A stretch of DNA of 64,000 nucleotides, taken from assembly GCA_963709875.1 (NCBI GenBank), contig CAVPYB010000005.1, positions 210,140-274,139 on the forward strand. Direction: 5' to 3'. This stretch comes from JAQBDA01 sp963709875 (lineage in GTDB: Bacteria > Chloroflexota > Anaerolineae > Anaerolineales > UBA4823). The notes below the pieces were generated by a model that worked only from the letters and a program-made list of their open reading frames with translations, searched no databases and was not told where the DNA came from. Each line of letters starts with the position of its first letter. Position 1 is the first letter of the stretch. A program made the translations under genes and the position numbers. Positions 34,962 through 42,526 of this stretch are shown one piece after another.

Positions 34962-35345
34962 CTATCCTTTGACATAGGATAGCTTTTCCTGGATGAGATC
35001 ATTTTTCACCCGGAAGATATCCACGCCCCGTACATGTCCGGCTTCCCCGTTGGCGCTGGTCCAGCTGTATACCCAGCGTAAAATGCAGCGATAACCGAGC
35101 CCGAACACTTCCTCTACCCGGATATGGGCATCCGGTGAATCTCGGAAGAAGTCCTGCCAGAATTCGGTAACTGCCTCTTTCCCGGAGTACTGCGTTCCAT
35201 CCGGAGCCGGATGCGTGTTCTCAAAGACACAATCTTCGCTCATCAGCTTCATCATGCCCTCGACATCATGGCGGTTAAAGGCGTCGTTGAACTCAAGCAC
35301 GACACGCATCGCTGTTTCGATTTTTGACATTTTAACAGGGCTCAT
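34962..35345 (-). CDS. SnoaL-like/NTF2-fold protein
   Basis: 127 residues. FNDAFNRHDVEGMMKLMSEDCVFENTHPAPDGTQYSGKEAV and the strand-rich end RCILRWVYSWTSANGEAGHVRGVDIFRVKNDLI match SnoaL-type nuclear-transport-factor-2-like proteins. The family includes polyketide cyclases and many uncharacterised small enzymes. It lies 37 bases upstream of the VOC gene. An in-frame ATG five codons in (MSKIETAM) is an alternative start. Confidence 0.85.
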   Translation of the reverse strand: MSPVKMSKIETAMRVVLEFNDAFNRHDVEGMMKLMSEDCVFENTHPAPDGTQYSGKEAVTEFWQDFFRDSPDAHIRVEEVFGLGYRCILRWVYSWTSANGEAGHVRGVDIFRVKNDLIQEKLSYVKG

Positions 35346-35751
35346 CTATGTTTTCAGCTCCTCCAGCAACTAGTTAGAACCTTTCCGATTATTCCTGAGG
35401 CTGCCTCCCTCCCGCCATTACCAAGCGATCTTTGCCTCGATGCATACATCGCAGCAATCGCACTCCTATGACAAAACAATCCGCTTTGAGATTGCTTCGC
35501 TCGCTAAGAACGCTCTCTCGCAAAGATGGACTGACCGTTAGGAGAGTTCTAAGTCAGCTGCCGATTGGACAATTATACGGCATCACATGGATCACGGCCT
35601 ATATACCATGCACAGCATTGTGCGTATAATTTAGATAACAGACGTTCCGAAGCCAGTAGGAATTGGGGGTGGTATGGGCGGGCGATACCCGCCCATACAC
35701 CCCCAATTTTCCATCGATTTGCGTAGGATCAGCTAGATAAGGAGGACTGTT
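35346..35751. other. Divergent intergenic region with palindromic element C
   Basis: Holds the divergent promoters of the SnoaL-like and DinB genes and repeat copy C (35661-35708). No gene supported. An AAGGAGG site precedes the DinB start at 35752. Confidence 0.6.
35661..35708. repeat. Palindromic repeat element, copy C
   Basis: AATTGGGGGTGGTATGGGCGGG pairs with CCCGCCCATACACCCCCAATT, with one bulged G and loop CGATA, giving about 20 bp. The right flank has TTTGCGTAGG, like the TGCGTAA flanks of copies D and E. It lies between two divergent genes. Confidence 0.75.
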
Positions 35752-36270
35752 ATGGCTAATATAGATAATGGGATGTTATGGCGCCAGTTCGGGGCGGCAA
35801 TCGATATGTTCGGTGAAGCCCTGCAAGACTGCCCGGAGGAGCTGTGGGAAGAGCGATTATGGGAAGACAAGCAAGACCAGTGGGTAGCGGCTGGGTTTTC
35901 GTCGTTCTGGTATATTGGATACCATACGCTGTTCTGGCTGGATTTATACCTGACCGGGGCGGAAGAGGGATTTTCGCCTCCGAAGCCGTTCGATCTGGTA
36001 GAGATGGAAGCAGGTGAGATCCTGCCGCGCATATACAATCGAGATGAGTTGCTGCAATACCTGGATCACTGCCGGCATAAGTGCCAGGAGATCATCAGCT
36101 CGCTCTCGGAAGAGCAGGCGATCCGAATATGCAGGTTTGCCTGGGGAGAGGTATCTTTTGCGGAGCTGCAGCTTTACAATCTGCGCCACGTTCAGGAACA
36201 TGGCGCACAGCTGCACCTGTTCCTGGGGCAGCAGGCGGGAAAATCCGCCAGTTGGGTGGCCCAGGCTTAG
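35752..36270 (+). CDS. DinB family protein
   Basis: 172 residues of a four-helix bundle. FSSFWYIGYHTLFWLDLYLTG and LYNLRHVQEHGAQLHLFLGQQ each supply His residues expected of the DinB/YfiT metal site. AAGGAGG precedes the ATG. The family includes bacillithiol-type transferases and damage-inducible proteins; the specific role is unknown. Confidence 0.85.
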   Translation: MANIDNGMLWRQFGAAIDMFGEALQDCPEELWEERLWEDKQDQWVAAGFSSFWYIGYHTLFWLDLYLTGAEEGFSPPKPFDLVEMEAGEILPRIYNRDELLQYLDHCRHKCQEIISSLSEEQAIRICRFAWGEVSFAELQLYNLRHVQEHGAQLHLFLGQQAGKSASWVAQA

Positions 36271-36282
36271 TAAAAATTTCTT

Positions 36283-36482
36283 CTAGGTGCTGGACTGAGA
36301 CGTGGAGAGCTCGACAACCGCGGCATCCTGGCTCAACTGTCTGCGGCGCAGGAATAGATACGCAGCCAGCCCATAGATCACCGTGATGGTATGACGAGTC
36401 CGCCTGCTATCGCAAGGATTAACGTACCGAGGTAGAAAATGGTAATGTTCCTGATGATCTTGGATTTCTTCTGGGAATTCAT
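36283..36482 (-). CDS. Small two-helix membrane protein (frameshifted)
   Basis: An AGGAGAG site lies before the ATG at 36482. The frame reads NSQKKSKIIRNITIFYLGTL and ILAIAGGLV, then near 36396 switches and continues TITVIYGLAAYLFLRRRQLSQDAAVVEL to a TAG at 36283. The join gives a ~65-residue protein with two helices and a basic N-terminus. It would be missed if each frame were read alone. No family recognised. Confidence 0.55.
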
Positions 36483-36560
36483 GTAAATCTCTCCTGACAA
36501 AGTAGGAAAGTTTGTCAAATTGTCGTACTTAATAGACGTTACCCAGCAGTCAGGAAAGTT

Positions 36561-36599
36561 GGGGGTGATTGGGCGAGTGTTGCTCGCCCAATCACCCCC
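36561..36599. repeat. Palindromic repeat element, copy D
   Basis: GGGGGTGATTGGGCGAG pairs perfectly over 17 bp with CTCGCCCAATCACCCCC around loop TGTTG. The outer flanks form a further weaker inverted repeat: GTTACCCAGCAGTCAGG left, CTTGAACTGCGTAAC right. It lies between a small membrane gene and the PadR fragment. Confidence 0.78.
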
Positions 36600-36626
36600 T
36601 ATCTCCCTTGAACTGCGTAACATCAG

Positions 36627-37022
36627 TTACTTTATTGATGCTTCATGCGGAAAATCTCTTAGTGAATAATTCTCTGCATTAATTCGGTCCGACACGCTTC
36701 TCAGCCACTCCAGAGCTGCCAGGTTGTTCATGATGCCGTACTCGAGGGTCAGCACGCTGAGGAAGTATGCGCGCGGGTCCTCATGGGAGCCTATACTTTG
36801 CTGATAGGATTTGTAAGCTTCAGTGTAGGCTGCCAGCCGCCCTTCGATAGCTCTGATCTCCTGCTGCAGCAGGTGGTTGAACTCCTCGTCGCTGAGCCAG
36901 CCGGCGAAGTAAACCTGGATCAGGAAAGGCTCGCGATAATCCTGGCTCTGGAGCGGGTTCGCGAGCCAGCGATGTAATTCTTGACGGCCATTCTCAGTGA
37001 TGTGATACAGCTTCATATCCAT
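36627..37022 (-). pseudogene. PadR-type regulator lacking its DNA-binding domain
   Basis: 131 residues beginning MDMKLYHITENGRQELHRWL, which is the wing end of PadR proteins (xYxITxxGRxxLxxWL), followed by the Vir_act_alpha_C-type helical domain (PFLIQVYFAGWLSDEEF, ESYQQSIGSHEDP). The helix-turn-helix that normally precedes it is absent in all frames upstream, where the sequence is AT-rich and non-coding. This is either a decayed gene or a dimerisation-only fragment. Confidence 0.65.
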
Positions 37023-37138
37023 AGATTTATGATTGTCAAGGGTATTGAGGGATTATATTGAATTTCAGATAATACTGGTAGAATATATATGATTAATAAT
37101 TGTTGAGGCTCTCTGGGAATTACCGTGATGGAGGGGTT

Positions 37139-38530
37139 ATGGATAGAGTTGCATTGGACAAGGCGGCACTGGATGGTCTGCGGGCTTCGATTCGCGGATC
37201 GATTCTGCTCCCGGACGATCCGGGATATGCTGAAGCACGCTCAATTTGGAACGCCATGATCGAGCGCTATCCGGGGCTGATCGTGCGCGCGCTGGGCACC
37301 GGCGACGTTCAGCAAGCGGTCAATTTCGCCCGCAACCAGGGCTTACCGCTCTGCATCAAGGGCGGCGGACATAATATCTCCGGTCTGGCGGTGAGCGACG
37401 GGGCCCTTCTGCTGGATATGTCCCTGATGCGCGGGGTGTGGGTGGATCCCGAGCAGCGCATTGCTCACGCCCAGCCCGGCTGCCTGCTGGGCGATATCGA
37501 CCGGGAGACGCAGCTATACGGGCTGGCAGCGGTGCTGGGCTTTATCTCCCAGACCGGCGCTGGCGGGCTTACCTTGGGCGGCGGCTTTGGCTACCTGACC
37601 CGTAAATACGGTTGGACCTGCGATAATGTGCGCTCATTCCAGATGGTCACTGCTGACGGGAGTCTGGTGCGAGCCAGCCAAGACGAGAACGCGGACCTAT
37701 TCTGGGGCCTGTGTGGCGGCGGTGGAAACTTCGGGGTGGTGACCGACATCGAATACCGGCTGTATCCGGTCGGTCCGCAGATCATGGCAGGGGCAATTGC
37801 CTGGGAATGGAAGGATGCTCCAGCGGTACTGGAGATGTATCGCGAGGTCGTGCATGCCGCTTCTCCAGAATTGACGATCGTGGCTGCGCTGCGTTTGGCT
37901 GCTCCGGCGCCCTGGCTGCCGAAAGAGATCCATGGGAAACTGGCTGCTCTCATCCTGGTTTGCCATTCCGGCTCATTGGAACAGGGCGAGCGGGATGTTG
38001 CTGCACTTAAAGCCTTTGGCTCCCCGGTGGGCGATATCGTCATGCCGCGCCCGTATACCAGCCAGCAAAGCATCCTGGACCCCACGGCTCCACCCGGCCG
38101 GCGCAATTACTGGAAATCGGATTATGTTCCCGGATTCGAGCCGGGGTTAGCCAATATGTTCATGGAACACGCTGAAAAGATCACCTCGCCATTCTCTTCG
38201 ATGGCGTATTTCCCGTTGGACGGCAAGCTGAACAAATTGCCGGTGGATCACTCGGCGGTCGGAAACCGCAACACTGCCGCAGTGGTCAACTTAATCGGCG
38301 CATGGCAAAACCCGGATGAAGATGAGCAGCACATCGGCTGGGCCAGGGGTGCTTTCCGTGATTTGCAGCCCTTCTCGACCGGCGGCACGTATATCAATTT
38401 CCTGACCCAGGAAGAGGGCAGCGAGCGCATCCAGGCAGCTTACGGCAGCAATTACAAGCGGCTGGTCGAGGTCAAGCGCAAATGGGACCCGCATAATATG
38501 TTCAGGATGAACAAGAATATCGTTCCCTGA
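37139..38530 (+). CDS. FAD-linked oxidase of the BBE-like (berberine bridge) family
   Basis: About 463 residues. The PCMH-type FAD domain has CIKGGGHNISG, where His attaches FAD covalently, then GGLTLGGGFGYLTRKYGWTCDN and GGGGNFGVVTDIEYRLYPVG. The C-terminus with NYKRLVEVKRKWDPHNMFRMNKNI is the berberine-bridge-enzyme motif. It oxidises an alcohol, sugar or alkaloid-like compound with O2. The ATG at 37139 has a GGAGG site; a longer frame from 37100 has none. It is divergent from the PadR fragment. Confidence 0.9.
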   Translation: MDRVALDKAALDGLRASIRGSILLPDDPGYAEARSIWNAMIERYPGLIVRALGTGDVQQAVNFARNQGLPLCIKGGGHNISGLAVSDGALLLDMSLMRGVWVDPEQRIAHAQPGCLLGDIDRETQLYGLAAVLGFISQTGAGGLTLGGGFGYLTRKYGWTCDNVRSFQMVTADGSLVRASQDENADLFWGLCGGGGNFGVVTDIEYRLYPVGPQIMAGAIAWEWKDAPAVLEMYREVVHAASPELTIVAALRLAAPAPWLPKEIHGKLAALILVCHSGSLEQGERDVAALKAFGSPVGDIVMPRPYTSQQSILDPTAPPGRRNYWKSDYVPGFEPGLANMFMEHAEKITSPFSSMAYFPLDGKLNKLPVDHSAVGNRNTAAVVNLIGAWQNPDEDEQHIGWARGAFRDLQPFSTGGTYINFLTQEEGSERIQAAYGSNYKRLVEVKRKWDPHNMFRMNKNIVP

Positions 38531-38549
38531 TCAGTACAATCCCACATTA

Positions 38550-39044
38550 TTACTCGTTGAGGACAGATTCGATATACTTTGCCATCTTGGCGAATGCCTG
38601 TTCCCAACCGCCGCCTGCACCTGAATCCGCTGGTACGCCGGCGTGCGTCAGCACAATTTTTGTGCGTCCTCCAAGGTCTTCCAACAACACGATTACCTCG
38701 GTCGTCACCGGATACCCATCAGGCATCCCCATAGCAGATGGCGAAACCACATTGCCATTCTCATCTGCCAGGCTTTCTGTGTAGACCAGGCGTTGGTTAG
38801 GGACTATTTCGGTGTATTCACCGGTCGTCCACATTTTCATGCTGCCATCAGGTGATGCCATGCAGATTAGGCGCTTGCCACCGACACGTATATCCATCTC
38901 GGCAACTGGTACGGTGAAGCCTTGTGGTCCATACCAGTTTTTGAAGAATTCAGGCTGAGTCCACATTTGCCAGATGAGGTCCACAGGTGCGTCGAAAGTA
39001 CGTTCGATCACAACTGCATCTTCAATAACGGTGCTTTCAGTCAT
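38550..39044 (-). CDS. SRPBCC/AHSA1-like protein
   Basis: 164 residues. It begins VVIERTFDAPVDLIWQMWTQPEFFKNWYGPQGFTV and ends GGWEQAFAKMAKYIESVLNE, the standard pattern of the AHSA1 (START-like) family that binds hydrophobic ligands. Its start overlaps the end of the ArsR gene by eight bases. An ArsR-SRPBCC pair is common in bacteria; the ligand is not known. Confidence 0.9.
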   Translation of the reverse strand: MTESTVIEDAVVIERTFDAPVDLIWQMWTQPEFFKNWYGPQGFTVPVAEMDIRVGGKRLICMASPDGSMKMWTTGEYTEIVPNQRLVYTESLADENGNVVSPSAMGMPDGYPVTTEVIVLLEDLGGRTKIVLTHAGVPADSGAGGGWEQAFAKMAKYIESVLNE

Positions 39045-39387
39045 TGTTCGTCTCCTTGTTATCGAGTTGGTTTATATAGGCATCCATACGGTCAAAGCTT
39101 GTCTCCCAGATATGGCGGTACTGCTCCGTCCAATGGGTAACAACAATCAAGGGGGTTACGTCGATGGTACAGGGTCGAAATTGCGCTTTTTGTCCTTGTG
39201 TGATTAGCCCTGCACGCTCCAGCACTTTGATGTGCTTGGAGATGGCTGGCAAACTCATGTCAAACGGCTCTGCGAGTTCGTTGACTGTGGCTTCCCCTTT
39301 AGCCAATCGCGCTAAAATTGCCCTCCGTGTCGAGTTTGCCAATGCGGCAAAGATCCGGCTTAGTCTGTCATCGTCTACCCTCATCAT
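39037..39387 (-). CDS. ArsR-type transcription regulator (SRPBCC-linked)
   Basis: 116 residues. The winged helix is RRAILARLAKGEATVNELAEPFDMSLPAISKHIKVLERAGLI. There are no metal-binding Cys in the recognition helix, so it probably senses something else. The C-terminus matches the SRPBCC-linked subgroup (EQYRHIWETSFDRMDAYI). The first gene of a two-gene unit with the SRPBCC protein. Confidence 0.88.
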   Translation of the reverse strand: MMRVDDDRLSRIFAALANSTRRAILARLAKGEATVNELAEPFDMSLPAISKHIKVLERAGLITQGQKAQFRPCTIDVTPLIVVTHWTEQYRHIWETSFDRMDAYINQLDNKETNND

Positions 39388-39567
39388 TATGGCTGCCTTT
39401 ATTTTACCATCTGGTTAATTAGCCTGTTGGTATAATACTATGCTTCGTCCTATTTGTCAAGCAAGTTGTCCAATCAAGGTAATAAATTTGAACCCTGTCG
39501 TAACAATGTATCTGTATCCCCGCCTTGAGCCAACTGTCGATCTAGTATACAATTCTGGGAGAATATA

Positions 39568-41460
39568 ATGCCTGAGGTAACAGCTTCCTTCGATCTATGG
39601 GTGGTGGTGATTATCCTCATCACGGCGCTGGTCTTGTTCATCACCGAGTGGGTCAGGATGGACGTGGTCGCGCTGGGTGTTGTCGTCGCATTGATGCTCA
39701 GCGGGGTGCTGACGACTGCTGAAGGGCTGTCGGGCTTCTCCAATCCGGCTGTGCTGACGATCGCGGCCCTGTTTATCGTTGGAGGCGGAGTCCTGCAGAC
39801 CGGGCTCGCTGGGACGATCGGGTACCGGATCCTGCGTATCGCCGGGGGGAGCGAGCTTCGGCTGACGGTGGTCTTGATGGCCGCGGTCGCCCTTCTGTCC
39901 TCGTTCATGAGCGATACCGGAACCGTTGCGGTGCTGCTTCCGGCGGTGATCATCCTGGCACGTTCGGCGAATATCAGCCCGGGGAAGCTGCTGATCCCCT
40001 TGTCCTTCGGGGCATTGTTGGGCGGTGCAGCGACACTGATCGGCACGCCACCGAATATCATCACCAGCGAGATCCTGGCCGAAGCCGGTTTCGCGCCATT
40101 TTCCTTCTTCGACTTCACACCCATGGGGCTGGTGCTGATTGTCGTTGGGATTGCATTCATGGTGCTGGTCGGGCGCAGGCTGCTGCCGGACCGCCGTCCG
40201 AAGCGAGAAGGTCAGCGAGTGGCTACCCCGAAGGAACTGGTAGATATCTATCGCCTGCCGGACGATCTATATCGATTACGAGTGCGCCGGGGATCGGACC
40301 TGGTAGGGATGACAGTCGCAGGCTCGCACCTCAGGTCGGAGTACAAGATCTCGGTCTTGGAGATCTTGCGCCGGGAAGCTCCCCGCCAGGCAATCCAATT
40401 TATGCAAGCGCGCATCTCAGAGCAAACATCCGCGGGGCGTATCACCCTTATTCCAGATGCCAAAACGCTGATCCAGGATGATGATATCTTGATCGTGCAG
40501 GCAGATGTCGATGATGTAACCCACGCGGCTGCAGTCTGGAATTTGGGCGTGCAGCCGGCAACACCTGTCGATGAGAATGCCCTGATCAGCGAAGAGGTCG
40601 GTATCGCTGAAGTGCTCCTGCCCCCGCGCTCTGGATTGATCGGTAAAACGCTGGTGGATATCCGTTTCGGGTCAACATATAAACTAACCGTTCTCGGGAT
40701 CAACCGCCCCGGTGGTCCCGGGGTACAGGACTTGAAAAATACGCAGCTATCGTTCGGTGATATCCTGCTGGTACAAGGAGCCTGGCGGAATATCCTTGGG
40801 CTGCGTTCCCGGCAGCGTGACTTCGTTGTCATTGGTCAGCCGGAGAGCCTGAGCGGAGCGCCGAACCGCCAGAAAGCCCCTCTGGCTTTGCTCATCCTGG
40901 TCGGTATGGTGGTCTTGATGATCACCAACCTGACCTCGGTCGCTACTGCCAGCCTGCTGGCAGCCTTGGTGATGGTGCTGACGGGATGCCTGACGATGGA
41001 CGAAGCCTATCAATCCATCAACTGGAAGAGCATCATCCTGGTTGCGGGGATGCTGCCGATGAGCATTGCCCTGCAGAAGGTTGCGCTGGTGGATATGGCG
41101 GCAGAATCGCTGACCGGCTACCTGGGCGGGTTCGGCCCGCTGGCAGTGATGACCGGCTTGTTCTTGATCACTTCCGGCTTTACCCAGGTGCTGTCGAATA
41201 CTGCCACAACAGTTGTCATCGCACCGATCGCCATGATAGCCGCCCAGCGTCTGGGCGTCCAGCCCCAGGCATTCCTGATGGCGGTGGCGATTGCAGCCTC
41301 GATGGCGTTTGCCTCGCCGGTCGCCTCGCCGGTCAATACTCTGGTGATGGGTTCGGGTGATTACCGGTTCGGGGACTATCTCAGGGCCGGCTTGCCGATG
41401 ATCCTGCTGGCATTGCTGGCATCCATTCTTGTCCTGCCGCTGCTGTGGCCGTTCTCGTGA
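39568..41460 (+). CDS. SLC13-type transporter with two RCK_C (TrkA-C) domains
   Basis: 630 residues. N- and C-terminal membrane halves (about 10-215 and 430-628) contain the SLC13/DASS signatures FMSDTGTVAVLLPAVIILA and LLGGAATLIGTPPNIITSEIL, and later TQVLSNTATTVVIAPIAM. Two soluble RCK_C-like domains (about 240-320 and 330-415) sit in the middle loop (RVRRGSDLVGMTVAGSHLRSEYK, LPPRSGLIGKTLVDIRFGSTYKL). The family moves sulfate or dicarboxylates with Na+; the RCK_C pair may gate it. Confidence 0.9.
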   Translation: MPEVTASFDLWVVVIILITALVLFITEWVRMDVVALGVVVALMLSGVLTTAEGLSGFSNPAVLTIAALFIVGGGVLQTGLAGTIGYRILRIAGGSELRLTVVLMAAVALLSSFMSDTGTVAVLLPAVIILARSANISPGKLLIPLSFGALLGGAATLIGTPPNIITSEILAEAGFAPFSFFDFTPMGLVLIVVGIAFMVLVGRRLLPDRRPKREGQRVATPKELVDIYRLPDDLYRLRVRRGSDLVGMTVAGSHLRSEYKISVLEILRREAPRQAIQFMQARISEQTSAGRITLIPDAKTLIQDDDILIVQADVDDVTHAAAVWNLGVQPATPVDENALISEEVGIAEVLLPPRSGLIGKTLVDIRFGSTYKLTVLGINRPGGPGVQDLKNTQLSFGDILLVQGAWRNILGLRSRQRDFVVIGQPESLSGAPNRQKAPLALLILVGMVVLMITNLTSVATASLLAALVMVLTGCLTMDEAYQSINWKSIILVAGMLPMSIALQKVALVDMAAESLTGYLGGFGPLAVMTGLFLITSGFTQVLSNTATTVVIAPIAMIAAQRLGVQPQAFLMAVAIAASMAFASPVASPVNTLVMGSGDYRFGDYLRAGLPMILLALLASILVLPLLWPFS

Positions 41461-41495
41461 GCACAGCTCTAGGACGATATGGAAGAAAATGAACG

Positions 41496-42501
41496 ATGGA
41501 TAAACAGATCAAAAAACGCTTCTCGGTCGATATCCTCAGACAGGCGACTGAGCTCTTTGGCATTTCAGAGGACAGCCTGCGGGCTTTAGACGGCTTCGAG
41601 AGCTTTATCTACGAGTTCGACAGGGGAGGAGAAGCAGGCATCCTGCGTATTGGGCACTCGAAACGTCGAGGAAGGTCGCTCGTCCTGGCTGAAGCGGAAT
41701 TTTTAGCATACCTGGCAGCAGGCGGCGCTGCGGTAGCCACGCCAGTGTTCTCCAACAGCGCGAGGTATGTGGAATTTGTGGATGATGGTCAGGGTGATGA
41801 GTTCATCGCCACGGCTTTTGAGAAGGCAGCCGGCAGGGCACCATGGGAAGTTGGCTGGACGGACGAGCGCTGGCGGTCCTATGGACGGCTGATCGGCAGA
41901 GTGCATGCTTTGAGCAAGAAATTCCGCCCGTCAATTCCAGGCATCCGTCGCCCTGATTGGGACGACGAGGTCATGCAGGATGTGGCGCGCAACCTTCCTG
42001 CCGGTGAGGCAGCCGTGCTGCGGAAATACGAGCGGCTTATGGAATCCCTGCACGACCTGCCCAGGGATAGTGAGTCCTACGGGCTGGTGCACTACGACCC
42101 ACACGAGGGAAATCTGCTAATGGACGTTGCGGGGCAGCTGACCCTGATCGATTTCGATGACTGCGCCTACTGCTGGTACGTTTACGATATCGCCATGGTG
42201 GTGTTCTACAGTACGATGGGAAAGGAAGATATTCCTGGGTTCATCGATACGTTCATGCCGCCGTTCCTGCGTGGCTACAGCCAGGAGACCCACCTGGAAT
42301 CACGCTGGCTGAAGGAAATTCCTCTCTTCGTGAAGCGAGCGCGAGATCGACCTTTATGCTGTCATCCACCGCAGCTTCGACGTGGAGAATATCGACAACC
42401 CCTGGGTTGTGCGTTTCATGCAGGGGCGACGACAGAGGATCGAGGAGGACGCGCCGGTGGTCGATTATGACTTCGGGCTGCTGGCTGCATACCTGGGCTG
42501 A
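41496..42501 (+). CDS. Aminoglycoside phosphotransferase-like kinase (frameshifted)
   Basis: The kinase fold shows LVHYDPHEGNLLMD (catalytic loop with Asp and Asn) and LTLIDFDDCAYCWYVYDIA (the DFD-like metal-binding motif). Near 42338 the frame changes; the other frame continues REIDLYAVIHRSFDVENIDN and ends with VDYDFGLLAAYLG at 42501. The whole is about 334 residues. APH/choline-kinase-fold enzymes phosphorylate small substrates; drug resistance is one option but not shown. 35 bases after the SLC13 gene. Confidence 0.82.
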
Positions 42502-42526
42502 ATTAAATGAATTTAGGGACGGAAAA

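Noticed and set aside
41496..42501. Aminoglycoside resistance gene
   Set aside because: Only the general kinase motifs are present; the family acts on many substrates.
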